Below, piece after piece: positions 52,892 to 61,264 of a stretch of 64,000 nt of DNA. Source of the DNA: Myxococcota bacterium (lineage in GTDB: Bacteria; Myxococcota_A; UBA796; JAFGLY01); NCBI GenBank assembly GCA_024276675.1, contig JAJRWT010000008.1, positions 42,050 to 106,049 on the forward strand, in the 5' to 3' direction. Under the pieces are notes generated by a model. The model was not told the DNA's origin, did not search any database, and saw nothing but the letters and a program-made list of their open reading frames with translations. A program made the translations under genes and the position numbers. The stretch's first letter is position 1. Each line of letters starts with the position of its first letter.

Positions 52892-54041
52892 CCCAGGTGA
52901 TGATGCGGGGCTCCCACGGAGCAATGCGTATTTTCTTGCCCTCGTGGAGCCCGTGCCTCTCCAGGATGTGGATGGGGAACTTCAGCTCGAAGTCGTATTC
53001 CCTGGGGCTGCCATCCAGTCTGAACCACATGATGCAGGACTCCGGAAGGGGGAACAGGCGCTTGATTCTGCCGGAAAAGACGTTCCTGGCCAGTGATTGC
53101 TTGATGGGCGAGCCATCTCTGATGACCTTGAGATCCGTCTGCCGCATGCAGACAGTCACCTCCGCCCCCAGGGGTATCCTGTCCTGCACATGGAGTTGGA
53201 AACACCCCAGGTCCACCAGGGTCCCGGAAGCGATGGGTCTGGCGGTTCCACGGAAGATGTTTCGATAGGCCAGGAAGCGGGCAACCTCCTGGGATACGGG
53301 GCGCCTGAAAATATCGCTGCGGCGGCCCTCCTGAACCACTCTGCCGTCCATCAGTACCGACACCCGGTCACCCAGGGTGTATGCCTCGTCCATGTTGTGG
53401 GTGATGTGAATCGTGGTGGTGCCCACCGCCGTGACGGAGGCCTTGAGGTCGTGCCACAGACTTCTGCGTACTCCTTCGTCTATGGCCGAGAATGGCTCAT
53501 CCAGGAGCAGAAGATCCGGTCGGGGAGCCAGGGCTCGGGCCAGAGCCACCTTCTGCCGCTCTCCGCCGGACAGGTGGCGCACTCCCCGTTTGCGCAGATG
53601 CTCTATTCCAAGCAGGGAACACAACTGGCTGACCCTCTCGTCGGTATCTCCCCCGGATGTTCGGTGGCCCCGACGCAAGATGCTCGCCCACAGAACGGTG
53701 GACATCCAGGTGGCCTGGCGCGCCTCCAGGCCAAAGCGGATGTTTGCCTCCACGTCCAGGTGTGGGAAGAGGGCGTAGCTCTGTGGTACGTAGCCCACGC
53801 GGCGATACTCGGGCAGCGTGTCGGTGATATTGCGACCAGCCAGCACGATGCGCCCCGTCGTCGGTCTGCGAAGGCCAAGGATGCAGCCCATGAGGGTTGA
53901 CTTGCCGCTCCCGTTGGGCCCCATCAATACGTGGTACTCGCCGGATGCACAGGTGAGGGAGACATCCTTCAACTGGAAATCACCCAGCCTCAGGTTCAAG
54001 GACTCGATGCTCAGGTGCGGCCGGTCAGAGAGTCGAGGCAT
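52866..54041 (-). CDS. modC: Molybdate/tungstate ABC transporter ATP-binding protein
   Basis: This 391-residue ABC ATPase carries Walker A GPNGSGKS at 41-48, Q-loop VPQSYALF, signature LSGGERQKVALARAL, Walker B LLLLDEPFSAID and switch HITHNMDEA. A helical insert (ATWMSTVLWASILRRG) sits after the Q-loop. The C-terminal ~130 residues look like a TOBE-type regulatory domain. It would drive oxyanion uptake with the overlapping ModB-like permease; the two genes overlap by 17 bp. Assignment to molybdate or tungstate rests on the modE, modA and modB neighbours; the anion cannot be told apart from sequence. Confidence 0.87.
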   Translation of the reverse strand: MPRLSDRPHLSIESLNLRLGDFQLKDVSLTCASGEYHVLMGPNGSGKSTLMGCILGLRRPTTGRIVLAGRNITDTLPEYRRVGYVPQSYALFPHLDVEANIRFGLEARQATWMSTVLWASILRRGHRTSGGDTDERVSQLCSLLGIEHLRKRGVRHLSGGERQKVALARALAPRPDLLLLDEPFSAIDEGVRRSLWHDLKASVTAVGTTTIHITHNMDEAYTLGDRVSVLMDGRVVQEGRRSDIFRRPVSQEVARFLAYRNIFRGTARPIASGTLVDLGCFQLHVQDRIPLGAEVTVCMRQTDLKVIRDGSPIKQSLARNVFSGRIKRLFPLPESCIMWFRLDGSPREYDFELKFPIHILERHGLHEGKKIRIAPWEPRIITWATAAPTNT

Positions 54042-54960
54042 CCAGTTTTCTCACGCTGAAGAGCACGCCCATGGAAACACATACCAGAATGGTGATGAAC
54101 ACCAGGGCGCTGGAGATGTCCACCGACTCTAAGCTCAGGTAGATGGCCACCGGTATGGTTTCGGTCTTCATGGTGGTGGCTCCCGCCAGGGTAATGGTGG
54201 CGCCGAACTCCCCCATGGCCCTTCCCCAGACAAGCAGAAATGCCGCCACCAGGCCCTTCCGGGCCATCGGCAGCACCACCCTCACGAAGACCCGGGCCCT
54301 GGTATGGCCCAGGCTGCGGGCCAGGTTTTCGTATTCGACGTCGATTGATTCGAAGGTGGTCTTCAGCAGGCGCACGGAGAGGCCCACCACCACGATGAAC
54401 TGTGCCAGGACGATGCCCTTTGCCTCGAAGACCACCGGCCCGAGGATGCCCTCCAGCGCGGAGCCCCACGGAGTGTTGAAGAAGATGAGGAGCATGGCAC
54501 CGAGGGCGATGGGGGAGAGTACGATGGGGAGATCCAGGAGGGTGTCCACCAGGTTCCTGCCCGGGAACCGAAAACGGGAGAGCATGTAGGCCACGGGAAT
54601 GGACACGGCCATGGCCAACATGGACGAAAGCGTGGCCGTGACGAGCGAGAGGCGCAGAGCGAAGAGAACCTCGTCCATGTGCGGGGTCTGTCGGAAGCTC
54701 CTGGAGAACAGCTCCGCCAGCATGCTCCCCATGAGAACCACGAAGAAAAGCACCAGCAGCGACGATACGCCCACGAGGAAGGTGTCGAAGGCGTTTCTGG
54801 AAACACGGCCCGCGAGCCCCTGCTGGCCGGCAGCCAACCCTGCCTCGTCGGCGCGGAAGCGGCCTCCGGGTCCGGGGCTTTGACCTCCGGGCCTGGCTCC
54901 GGGCCGCTGGCTGCCGTTGCCCTTGCCCCACTCACTTCCCCTGGAATCGGGACCGCTCAT
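54025..54960 (-). CDS. modB: Molybdate/tungstate ABC transporter permease
   Basis: This 311-residue permease has a long Gly/Arg-rich cytoplasmic N-terminus (about 60 residues) and then 5-6 transmembrane helices. The EAA-type loop is clear: EYENLARSLGHTRARVF and WGRAMGEFGATITLAG, the ModB/WtpB signature. It would form the oxyanion channel with the modC product. Its start overlaps the modA stop as ATGA and its stop overlaps modC. The extended N-terminus is unusual. Confidence 0.88.
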   Translation of the reverse strand: MSGPDSRGSEWGKGNGSQRPGARPGGQSPGPGGRFRADEAGLAAGQQGLAGRVSRNAFDTFLVGVSSLLVLFFVVLMGSMLAELFSRSFRQTPHMDEVLFALRLSLVTATLSSMLAMAVSIPVAYMLSRFRFPGRNLVDTLLDLPIVLSPIALGAMLLIFFNTPWGSALEGILGPVVFEAKGIVLAQFIVVVGLSVRLLKTTFESIDVEYENLARSLGHTRARVFVRVVLPMARKGLVAAFLLVWGRAMGEFGATITLAGATTMKTETIPVAIYLSLESVDISSALVFITILVCVSMGVLFSVRKLDASTL

Positions 54961-55841
54961 CTCTTCTGCCAGTTCTTGCGGATGAGCTGGAAGTACCGCT
55001 CCGAAAGTCTGTATTCGCCGCCGATGCTGGCATTGCCGGCGAAGGACAGGGCCTTCTCACGTTGCGTGATGTAACCCTGCTCCCGGTAGATTTCCTTGCC
55101 GGGACCGGAGACCACGTAGTCGATGAATCGGCGGGAAAGTTGGGCATCGCGGGTATAGACGGGTACGGAAATGGGGATGTACGAGATCCGGGGGATGCGG
55201 GGAGGTGCAATCGGCACGTAGTCCATGCGATCCGGGTTCCAGAAATGGAAGACCCTCCAACCAAGGATGGCGTCCACCTGTTCCATGGCGGCCAGGTTGG
55301 CTGTCTTGGAACAGCTCCCACCGAAGGTGGCCACGTTGGGCAGCACGGATTCCAGCATCTCGTTGTGTTCCAACAGCTCCACGCCGTAGAGTCCAAGGCA
55401 CACGGTTTCGGGGTTGCCCATACCCAGTTTCAGACCGGGGCGGGTCAGGTCGTCCAGCGAACGGACCTGGGCGGGGTTGGAAGCAGGCACGATGATGGCC
55501 GGCACGAGGTAGGCCACGATGCGATCGCTGCCCTTTTGCAGAAGGCCCTTGCGCTCTCCGATTATCTGGTAGTCCGGGGAGCCGGGAAGGTAGATCTCGC
55601 CCTTGTGGGAGAGTTCGATCTGCGAGAGAAGCGTGCCCGAGCCACCGAATATCAATTCAACCTGTATTCCGGTTTCATCCTGGAACATCTCGGCGATGCG
55701 CTCCATGGCGGGCTTGTTGGCCGAGCCACAGAAGACTGTGAGGGACCGAATGTCGACGGTCTCACCACCATGGCAGGCCTGAATGAACAAAATGAACAGC
55801 AGCGATGCCAACAGGTAGTAGCGTGTTCCGAGAGGGTGCAT
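54957..55841 (-). CDS. modA: Molybdate/tungstate-binding protein
   Basis: This 294-residue exported binding protein has signal YYLLASLLFILFIQAC with a possible lipid-attachment Cys. The fold is a periplasmic binding protein II: LTVFCGSANKPAMERIAEMF, then FGGSGTLLSQIE with oxyanion-contacting Ser residues, and YVPIAPPRIPRISYIPISVP near the C-terminus. The ATG at 55841 is one base after the modE stop; a longer reading overlaps modE. It would deliver molybdate or tungstate to ModB/ModC. Confidence 0.86.
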   Translation of the reverse strand: MHPLGTRYYLLASLLFILFIQACHGGETVDIRSLTVFCGSANKPAMERIAEMFQDETGIQVELIFGGSGTLLSQIELSHKGEIYLPGSPDYQIIGERKGLLQKGSDRIVAYLVPAIIVPASNPAQVRSLDDLTRPGLKLGMGNPETVCLGLYGVELLEHNEMLESVLPNVATFGGSCSKTANLAAMEQVDAILGWRVFHFWNPDRMDYVPIAPPRIPRISYIPISVPVYTRDAQLSRRFIDYVVSGPGKEIYREQGYITQREKALSFAGNASIGGEYRLSERYFQLIRKNWQKR

Positions 55842-55842
55842 G

Positions 55843-56247
55843 TCAAGACTCCGGATGTTGCGGCGTGGACTCTTGGTCCGCTGGTGAGCTGCCTTCCAGG
55901 TCATCTCTCGGGAGCCTGCTCAGGAAGAGGTCCAGTTCACGCCGTGCATCGCCTTTGATCGCCGATTCCAACTCGCGGTACTGGTGCAGGAACTGCCGGG
56001 TCCAGGCGCTGAGGCGGGCGCCCCCACCCCTGGGGCCTCCTCGGCTGCGCAGCAGCACTCGGCGCCCCAGGCTCTTTTCCAGGCGGTTGACCATCTTCAG
56101 GGCCTTGGGGTAGGAGAGACGCATCTGTTTTGCGGCCCTGTTTATGGAGCCCTGGAGAGCCACCTGTTCCAGGAGGCGAAGCACACCTGGTCCCATGAAC
56201 GGGTTTCCGTCATCGTCCACCAGGCTGATTTTTACTCGTACTTCCAT
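55843..56247 (-). CDS. modE: ModE-like transcriptional regulator, DNA-binding domain only
   Basis: This 134-residue protein is the winged helix-turn-helix of ModE: VRVKISLVDDDGNPFMGPGV, VALQGSINRAAKQMRLSYPKALKMVNRLE and LLRSRGGPRGGGARLSAWTR. E. coli ModE is about twice as long because it carries two molybdate-binding domains; they are missing here, replaced by a 40-residue acidic tail. The ATG at 56247 is the family start. It leads the modE-modA-modB-modC operon and probably binds the palindrome 5 bp upstream. Confidence 0.88.
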   Translation of the reverse strand: MEVRVKISLVDDDGNPFMGPGVLRLLEQVALQGSINRAAKQMRLSYPKALKMVNRLEKSLGRRVLLRSRGGPRGGGARLSAWTRQFLHQYRELESAIKGDARRELDLFLSRLPRDDLEGSSPADQESTPQHPES

Positions 56248-56250
56248 GGG

Positions 56251-56274
56251 CGTTATATATCCGAAAATATAACC
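56251..56274. promoter_or_regulatory. ModE operator
   Basis: CGTTATAT, an 8-base spacer and ATATAACC form an inverted repeat (perfect over GTTATAT/ATATAAC). The E. coli modA ModE site has the same CGTTATAT half and 8-base spacing. It lies in the leader between modE and the divergent membrane gene. Confidence 0.82.
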
Positions 56275-56329
56275 CTTGTCACCGGCTCCGAACATACAGG
56301 CGGGGCCGGCCCCATCCAGGGGGTCCGCG

Positions 56330-58741
56330 ATGCCTTTTTGCCGGAACGCCATCAGACCGTCAGCGACGGGAGTAGCGGCACTGCCGGCCATCTGCTTTGC
56401 GGCCGCCACCGTGACGCTGGTCATGGAGAGCCTGCGTCTTCTGGGCGCTGACGAGGGACTCGCTCCGTTGACCCGTCTGGGTAGCATGCTGGCAGTTTTC
56501 GGCGGCATCGGTTCCGGTGCATGGCTCTGGAGGGGGCGGCCAGGCACCAACCGGGGGCGGGCTCATGGAGGCAGGTCTGTCATGGCCGCCTGGGCCTTCC
56601 TGGCCTGGCTTTGTGCGCTCCCCTGGCTGTCTTGGTCACTTGAAGCAGCTCTCTCCGCCCTCGTTCCAATGTGGGCCGTCGGTGGGTTGCTGGCCTTGCT
56701 TCTGCTGGGCCCGGCTGCCGCCCTCCAGGGAGCTGCCCTGGCCGAATACTGCCGGGTTTCAGGGCGCGCCCACCGATGGTGCTTGCTGGCGTCGCTTGGC
56801 TTCGCCATGGGCGCTCTTTCCTGGTTGACGCCGCCGGGATGGTGTGTGGAATCTTCGGGCATCAGGTACTCCAGCCTTGCCTGGGCTGTCCTGGCGGCTC
56901 TCTGGGGGAGTGCCAGGTACCTGTTCCTGCAAGCGAAGGGCCTGGCCGCCAGCCTGGATGGGCGGGCGGCCCCACGCGGGAATTCACCTGGTGCCTGGCC
57001 TGGGCCACAGCCCATTTCTCCGGCGACTCCCCGCGAGGCTGTCGCGCATCCCGATTCCTCCGCGGAACGGCAGTCGCCGGGATCCGGCCTGCCGGCAGGA
57101 CCCGTGCTTGAACAAAGCTGGGGCCTACCCTGCACGGCGACCTCCCGGCGCGCTGTTGCCTGGGCCACGGGGCTGCTCTTTCTGGCAACGGTTCTGGGCT
57201 GGACTCGGCTGCTGGAACAGGCTGCTCCCAACATGCTCATAGATGCCCTGCCCGTGGTGCTGGTCCCGTGGTTCCTGGGTTTGGGAGCCGGGGCCTGGCT
57301 GGCGGTACGCAAGTTGGCATACAGGGCCGGCGGCAGCCTTGCAGGGCTGCTGCTGGCAGGCGCGGCCCTGGTGGCGGGTTTCGCCTTGATCAGCCTGGTG
57401 CCGGAGGAAAGCCTGGTGGGGCAGAGTGTCGGATTGGGGCCCGGCAACCTGGCGGTGTTCCGGGCGACGGGACTTCAGATCTCGCTGGACAGGCTGGTAT
57501 TCTGCCTGTCTTTCGTCGCAATGGTGGGGTTGTTTTCGGGGCTGTCCATGGGCGGAATGTGCCTGCAAGATGGGGCCGAGGCCGGGGCGCAGGAAGCCTT
57601 CCCGAGCCTGGTTGGCTGGATATCCCTGGGAGGTGTGTCCGCCAGCCTGGCCATCTTCTCGCTGTCGGAGTCGGACCTGGGTCTCCTGTCCGGCCTGGCG
57701 CTGCTGGCGAGCCTGGCTATCGCGGGGGCGCTGTTGATCCTGGTTTCCCGGCGTGCCGTGGTTCTGGCGGCCCCCCTCCTGGCGGGTCTATGGATCCCTC
57801 CATGGTTTGGTCTGCCTATTCCTCCCGGAGAAAGCGTGGAGTCCTTCTCCGAGAACCTCTCCTCGACCTCCGCCATTACCAGCCACGACGCCAGCAGAGT
57901 TCTCTACTCCGATGGCAGCAGGGTAACCCACCCGTCGTGGCCCCTTGGGCAGGTGCTGTCCCTTCATCCCAGGCCATCCAGGGTCCTGTTGTTGGGCTTG
58001 GGAACCGGCTTTCTCTCCACGGCCCTGGACACGAATCCACATGTCCAGAGGATTGTATGCGTGGAAAGCCTTTTCGCGAACGCTTCAATGCTCACCTGGG
58101 CCTACGATGGGCAGCCAGGGTCCGGGCCCATGGGGCTCGTGGGCAGCAGGGATCTCATCAAAGTCGAACCACGAAGATTCCTGCGCCTGACCCGGGAGTC
58201 CTTCGACCTGGTTCTCTGGGATTTGAAGCTCCAGTACAGTTTCTTGGGCATGAACAGCCTGGAGGCTTTCCAGGAGCTGCGGAACGTCATGCAACCTTGT
58301 GCGCTGGTGGCGCTGAAGATCCAGCCATCCACGCTCTCCCCCCAGGGGCTACGCGGTTTCCTGTGGAACTTCACCACGGTCTTTCCCGATTCCGGCATGT
58401 TGGCGGGTGCTGGCGCTGAACCCGTGTTGGTGGGTCGAAGTCCTGGTCCCACCTGTAGCGCTGGCCATGACAGCGCGGGAGCGAGGGAAGCCTCACCGGC
58501 TCCCTGGCCTGGAGTCTCGACACGGTTCCTGCTGATGGATGCTCCCGCCATGCGCCGGCTTCTGGCGGGAACTGCCTCCACCGATGCCCCAGCCCTTGCA
58601 TCTGCCAGGCAAACGCTGGTGGGCCCCAACTCCCAGTGGACTCTGGAGCACAGCGCCTTGCCCTGGCTGCGAAGGGGCGTTCAGCGTTCTTCCTGGTCCC
58701 CGGCGGTGGGAATCGTCATGACGCGCCGGCGTTGGTGGTAG
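56330..58741 (+). CDS. Polytopic membrane protein with spermidine-synthase-like domain
   Basis: This 803-residue protein starts at the ATG at 56330 (AGGGGG upstream). Residues 1-490 have around 12-14 hydrophobic helices. The C-terminal domain (about 525-750) is a SpeE-like methyltransferase fold: VLLLGLGTGFLSTALDTN, RIVCVESLF, DLVLWDLKLQYS and PCALVALKIQPS. The nucleotide loop is closer to functional than in the protein at 9021-12212, and an Asp follows the DLVLW strand. Fusion of an MFS-like membrane region to SpeE-like domains is a recognised but poorly understood family. It is divergent from modE and shares the ModE operator. Confidence 0.72.
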   Translation: MPFCRNAIRPSATGVAALPAICFAAATVTLVMESLRLLGADEGLAPLTRLGSMLAVFGGIGSGAWLWRGRPGTNRGRAHGGRSVMAAWAFLAWLCALPWLSWSLEAALSALVPMWAVGGLLALLLLGPAAALQGAALAEYCRVSGRAHRWCLLASLGFAMGALSWLTPPGWCVESSGIRYSSLAWAVLAALWGSARYLFLQAKGLAASLDGRAAPRGNSPGAWPGPQPISPATPREAVAHPDSSAERQSPGSGLPAGPVLEQSWGLPCTATSRRAVAWATGLLFLATVLGWTRLLEQAAPNMLIDALPVVLVPWFLGLGAGAWLAVRKLAYRAGGSLAGLLLAGAALVAGFALISLVPEESLVGQSVGLGPGNLAVFRATGLQISLDRLVFCLSFVAMVGLFSGLSMGGMCLQDGAEAGAQEAFPSLVGWISLGGVSASLAIFSLSESDLGLLSGLALLASLAIAGALLILVSRRAVVLAAPLLAGLWIPPWFGLPIPPGESVESFSENLSSTSAITSHDASRVLYSDGSRVTHPSWPLGQVLSLHPRPSRVLLLGLGTGFLSTALDTNPHVQRIVCVESLFANASMLTWAYDGQPGSGPMGLVGSRDLIKVEPRRFLRLTRESFDLVLWDLKLQYSFLGMNSLEAFQELRNVMQPCALVALKIQPSTLSPQGLRGFLWNFTTVFPDSGMLAGAGAEPVLVGRSPGPTCSAGHDSAGAREASPAPWPGVSTRFLLMDAPAMRRLLAGTASTDAPALASARQTLVGPNSQWTLEHSALPWLRRGVQRSSWSPAVGIVMTRRRWW

Positions 58742-58744
58742 ACC

Positions 58745-58796
58745 TCCGGGAGCGGGCCTGGCCGTGGGGATTCCCGGCTGGCAGCCCGCTCCCGGA
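58745..58796. terminator. Long 13-bp inverted repeat between convergent genes
   Basis: TCCGGGAGCGGGC (58745-58757) and GCCCGCTCCCGGA (58784-58796) are a perfect 13-bp inverted repeat around 26 bases that themselves can fold (GCCG/CGGC). It sits between two convergent stop codons, so a bidirectional terminator is likely even without T-runs. Confidence 0.6.
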
Positions 58797-58822
58797 AACC
58801 AGGGTGCCCGGGGCCCGCGGCT

Positions 58823-60862
58823 CTATGGTTGTTCCCTGGCCTGTTCCAGCCTGCGTTGCATGTTTTCGTGCTGCCACAGGAGGTAGATGTCATCGGGAGC
58901 ATACGAGACCGCCCGGAGCGAGACTTGGGCGGCTTCTTTCAGCTCTCCTCGGCGCCAGTGGACCACCGCCAGGGTGTCCAGGTAGTCGGGACGATGCGGG
59001 GCTTCGGTTGTGGCCAGTATGGCCTTTTCCAAGGCCTGGTCCAGGTCCCGCCCGGCCATTCCCAGGTACCAGGCCTGGCAGTTGTTCGTGTCGGTGTCCT
59101 TGTCGAGTGAATCACAGTCCTCGGCCATGGCTGATTCGAGTATGGGGTCGATCCGGTCCAGCCGACCGGCCGCCCGGTAGGCGGCTATCTGGAAATCCCG
59201 GGGACGGTCCTCGGGGTGGAGCCGGTCCATGGCGCGCTGGGTATCGATCACCAGCATCTGCCGTTCGTCGTCGTTCTGTGCGATGTCCGCGTAGAACCAG
59301 ATTGCGAAACCGCTCAGGGGGTAGATCTCCAGAAGGCGTCGCAGGTGGGAAAGCGCAGCCATGCGATCCCCCTCGGCCATGGCTATTCTGGCTCGCCGGA
59401 GCAGGTGCCCGTCGGGGTTTTCATCCAGCTCGTTTGCGCGGGCGATGGAGATTCTTGCCTGGGCCGGATCTGCCGATGCCAGCGCCAGGTCCGCCGCCGC
59501 CACCCAGACCTGGTCGTCTTCCCGGGATTGTTCCATGGCCGCCTGTACCAGCACCTTCGCCCTTTCCATGCGGCCTTCCAGGATATGACCATTCACGGCC
59601 GACAGGAGTTCTCCCTGTTCCAGCAACTCCGCCGGCCCCAGAGTGCTCATGCTGGCCCAACAGGCGGCCATGTCACCGGAATACCTGTGAAGCCGCGCCA
59701 TGAAGACACTGGCTTCGGAGTCTTCGGGGTTGAGTTCGAGGTAGGGTGCCAGGGTGGTGATGGCTTCGTCGGTTCTGTCCAGCCATGCCAGCAGGCGCGC
59801 CCGAAACATGCCCCGCCGGGGATCGTCGCCGTAGCGATCCAGGTCCTGTTCCAGCAACAACTGGTGGCCGTCCCGTTCCCTGCGTTCGCCCGTGCTTTCG
59901 GTGAGCGCAAACCTGCCTCCCTGGTAGTCCAGCACGGCTCGGTAGTTCTTGAGGGCGTTGAAACCCACGAGGCCCGCCAGGGAGTCGGGACCGATGCTGG
60001 AGCCCTTGGTGAAGTTGATCCACTGGGCCACGCCGGGATCGTCCACGGTCCGCCCGCCCAACTGCGCAGAATCCAGGTGTATGCGCCGGGTTCGTTTGAG
60101 GAAAGTGCTGGGTGGCAGGTCGTCGTCTCCGCCTATTCCGTAGATGGGCTCGTCGCCTTCCGTGGCCACGGCGGAGAGGGCTTCGCCGGCGACTCCGGAG
60201 AGAAGGAAACCCCGCGCCCCCGTGTCGATGGCCAGCAGGACCTTCTGGGAGAGGGCCACCATGGAGCCCTGGGGACGGGCCGTGAGACCCACCATGGTGT
60301 AGCAGTGCAGGCCATCGAAGAGCATTGGCTCGGCCTGCTCTGGTTGGACCCATGCCCCAGGTCGAAACAGTTCCAGGCGCTCCGCCGGGTAGTCCACCGC
60401 CAGGACGAAATGTTGCCACACATTGTTGCCCAGGATGCCCGCCAACGGCATGGCTCCGGTGTAGGATGGCACGCCCTGGACGGCGACGGCGGCAAGGACA
60501 TCGGACATGGTCATATCGCCCAGGGAGATGGCGGGAAGCCGGACCGACGACCACTGGACCGTCCCGCCCAGCCCTTCCAGGAAGCCATCTTCAGCATGGG
60601 GCTGGAGCGAGAGATCCTGTGCCAGCTCCTCGCTGATGGTGGAAATGGAAGCTCCGGTATCCACCAGGAAGATCCCGGGTTCTTCCAGCCCCACATCCAC
60701 CTGGACGTAGATCTTTTCGTTGCCGGGGGAGGTACGAAGCAGGTCCACCAGCACATGATCCGGGCCAACGATCCTGGGTTTGTCCGCTGCAACCTGCTCC
60801 GTGGGCGGGGTGTGGGCCTGGCAGGACAGGGCCAGAAGGAACAGCATTGGGTGGAATTTCAT
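58823..60862 (-). CDS. Two-lobed retropepsin-like aspartic protease lipoprotein with TPRs
   Basis: This 679-residue lipoprotein has signal MLFLLALSC (Cys14). Residues about 50-170 form a retropepsin-like unit: IFLVDTGASISTISEEL (catalytic DTG 68-70) ending AGILGNNVWQHFVLAVDY. Residues about 195-320 repeat it: VLLAIDTGARGFLLSG (DTG 213-215) ending AGLVGFNALKNYRAVLDY. Two active-site Asp residues in one chain would allow an intramolecular pepsin-like active site. TPRs fill about 345-660. It is predicted to be periplasmic or outer-membrane anchored; the substrate is unknown. Confidence 0.8.
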   Translation of the reverse strand: MKFHPMLFLLALSCQAHTPPTEQVAADKPRIVGPDHVLVDLLRTSPGNEKIYVQVDVGLEEPGIFLVDTGASISTISEELAQDLSLQPHAEDGFLEGLGGTVQWSSVRLPAISLGDMTMSDVLAAVAVQGVPSYTGAMPLAGILGNNVWQHFVLAVDYPAERLELFRPGAWVQPEQAEPMLFDGLHCYTMVGLTARPQGSMVALSQKVLLAIDTGARGFLLSGVAGEALSAVATEGDEPIYGIGGDDDLPPSTFLKRTRRIHLDSAQLGGRTVDDPGVAQWINFTKGSSIGPDSLAGLVGFNALKNYRAVLDYQGGRFALTESTGERRERDGHQLLLEQDLDRYGDDPRRGMFRARLLAWLDRTDEAITTLAPYLELNPEDSEASVFMARLHRYSGDMAACWASMSTLGPAELLEQGELLSAVNGHILEGRMERAKVLVQAAMEQSREDDQVWVAAADLALASADPAQARISIARANELDENPDGHLLRRARIAMAEGDRMAALSHLRRLLEIYPLSGFAIWFYADIAQNDDERQMLVIDTQRAMDRLHPEDRPRDFQIAAYRAAGRLDRIDPILESAMAEDCDSLDKDTDTNNCQAWYLGMAGRDLDQALEKAILATTEAPHRPDYLDTLAVVHWRRGELKEAAQVSLRAVSYAPDDIYLLWQHENMQRRLEQAREQP

Positions 60863-61264
60863 GAATGGAACCTTTCAGCGATGCCGATGCAACCGTGGAG
60901 CCATGGAGTACCAGTATGTATCCCGTTGCATGCAGCGGTCGCCCCTGTGCCGGGCTTTTCAGCAGTAGACGCCTTGACCCATCCTCGCTCCTGACGACTA
61001 TGAGCCGTCGGGAAAGCTGTGGCCTGCTGCGGGCGAGGCAGTCGCGCATGGTCCAGGGCAGCAATCCCACGGGCTCTGCAGATCCTCCCCCCCGACCATC
61101 CACAGCGCCTCTCCACCAGTGACCCGTGGCGGCTGCAAAAATCCACCTGGGATGGTAGTATGGACTTTCCACGAGGAGCCACGAGACCCTGACGGCTGAG
61201 CGGGGTTGTTGCCTGCGCTTCGCTGGCCTCGTGTTCCGCGGACCCAAGCCGAGGTGACCGGGAA
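60863..61264. other. Divergent intergenic region
   Basis: This 402-bp spacer lies between the aspartic protease and the EAD1-like gene. Apart from a good ribosome site (GAGGTGA) before the downstream gene I see no clear promoter boxes, RNA or repeat. Short open frames here lack coding character. Confidence 0.4.

Noticed and set aside
59216..60994. 592-codon open frame on the plus strand
   Set aside because: It is antisense to the aspartic protease/TPR gene, has no recognisable domain and the composition of a shadow frame.
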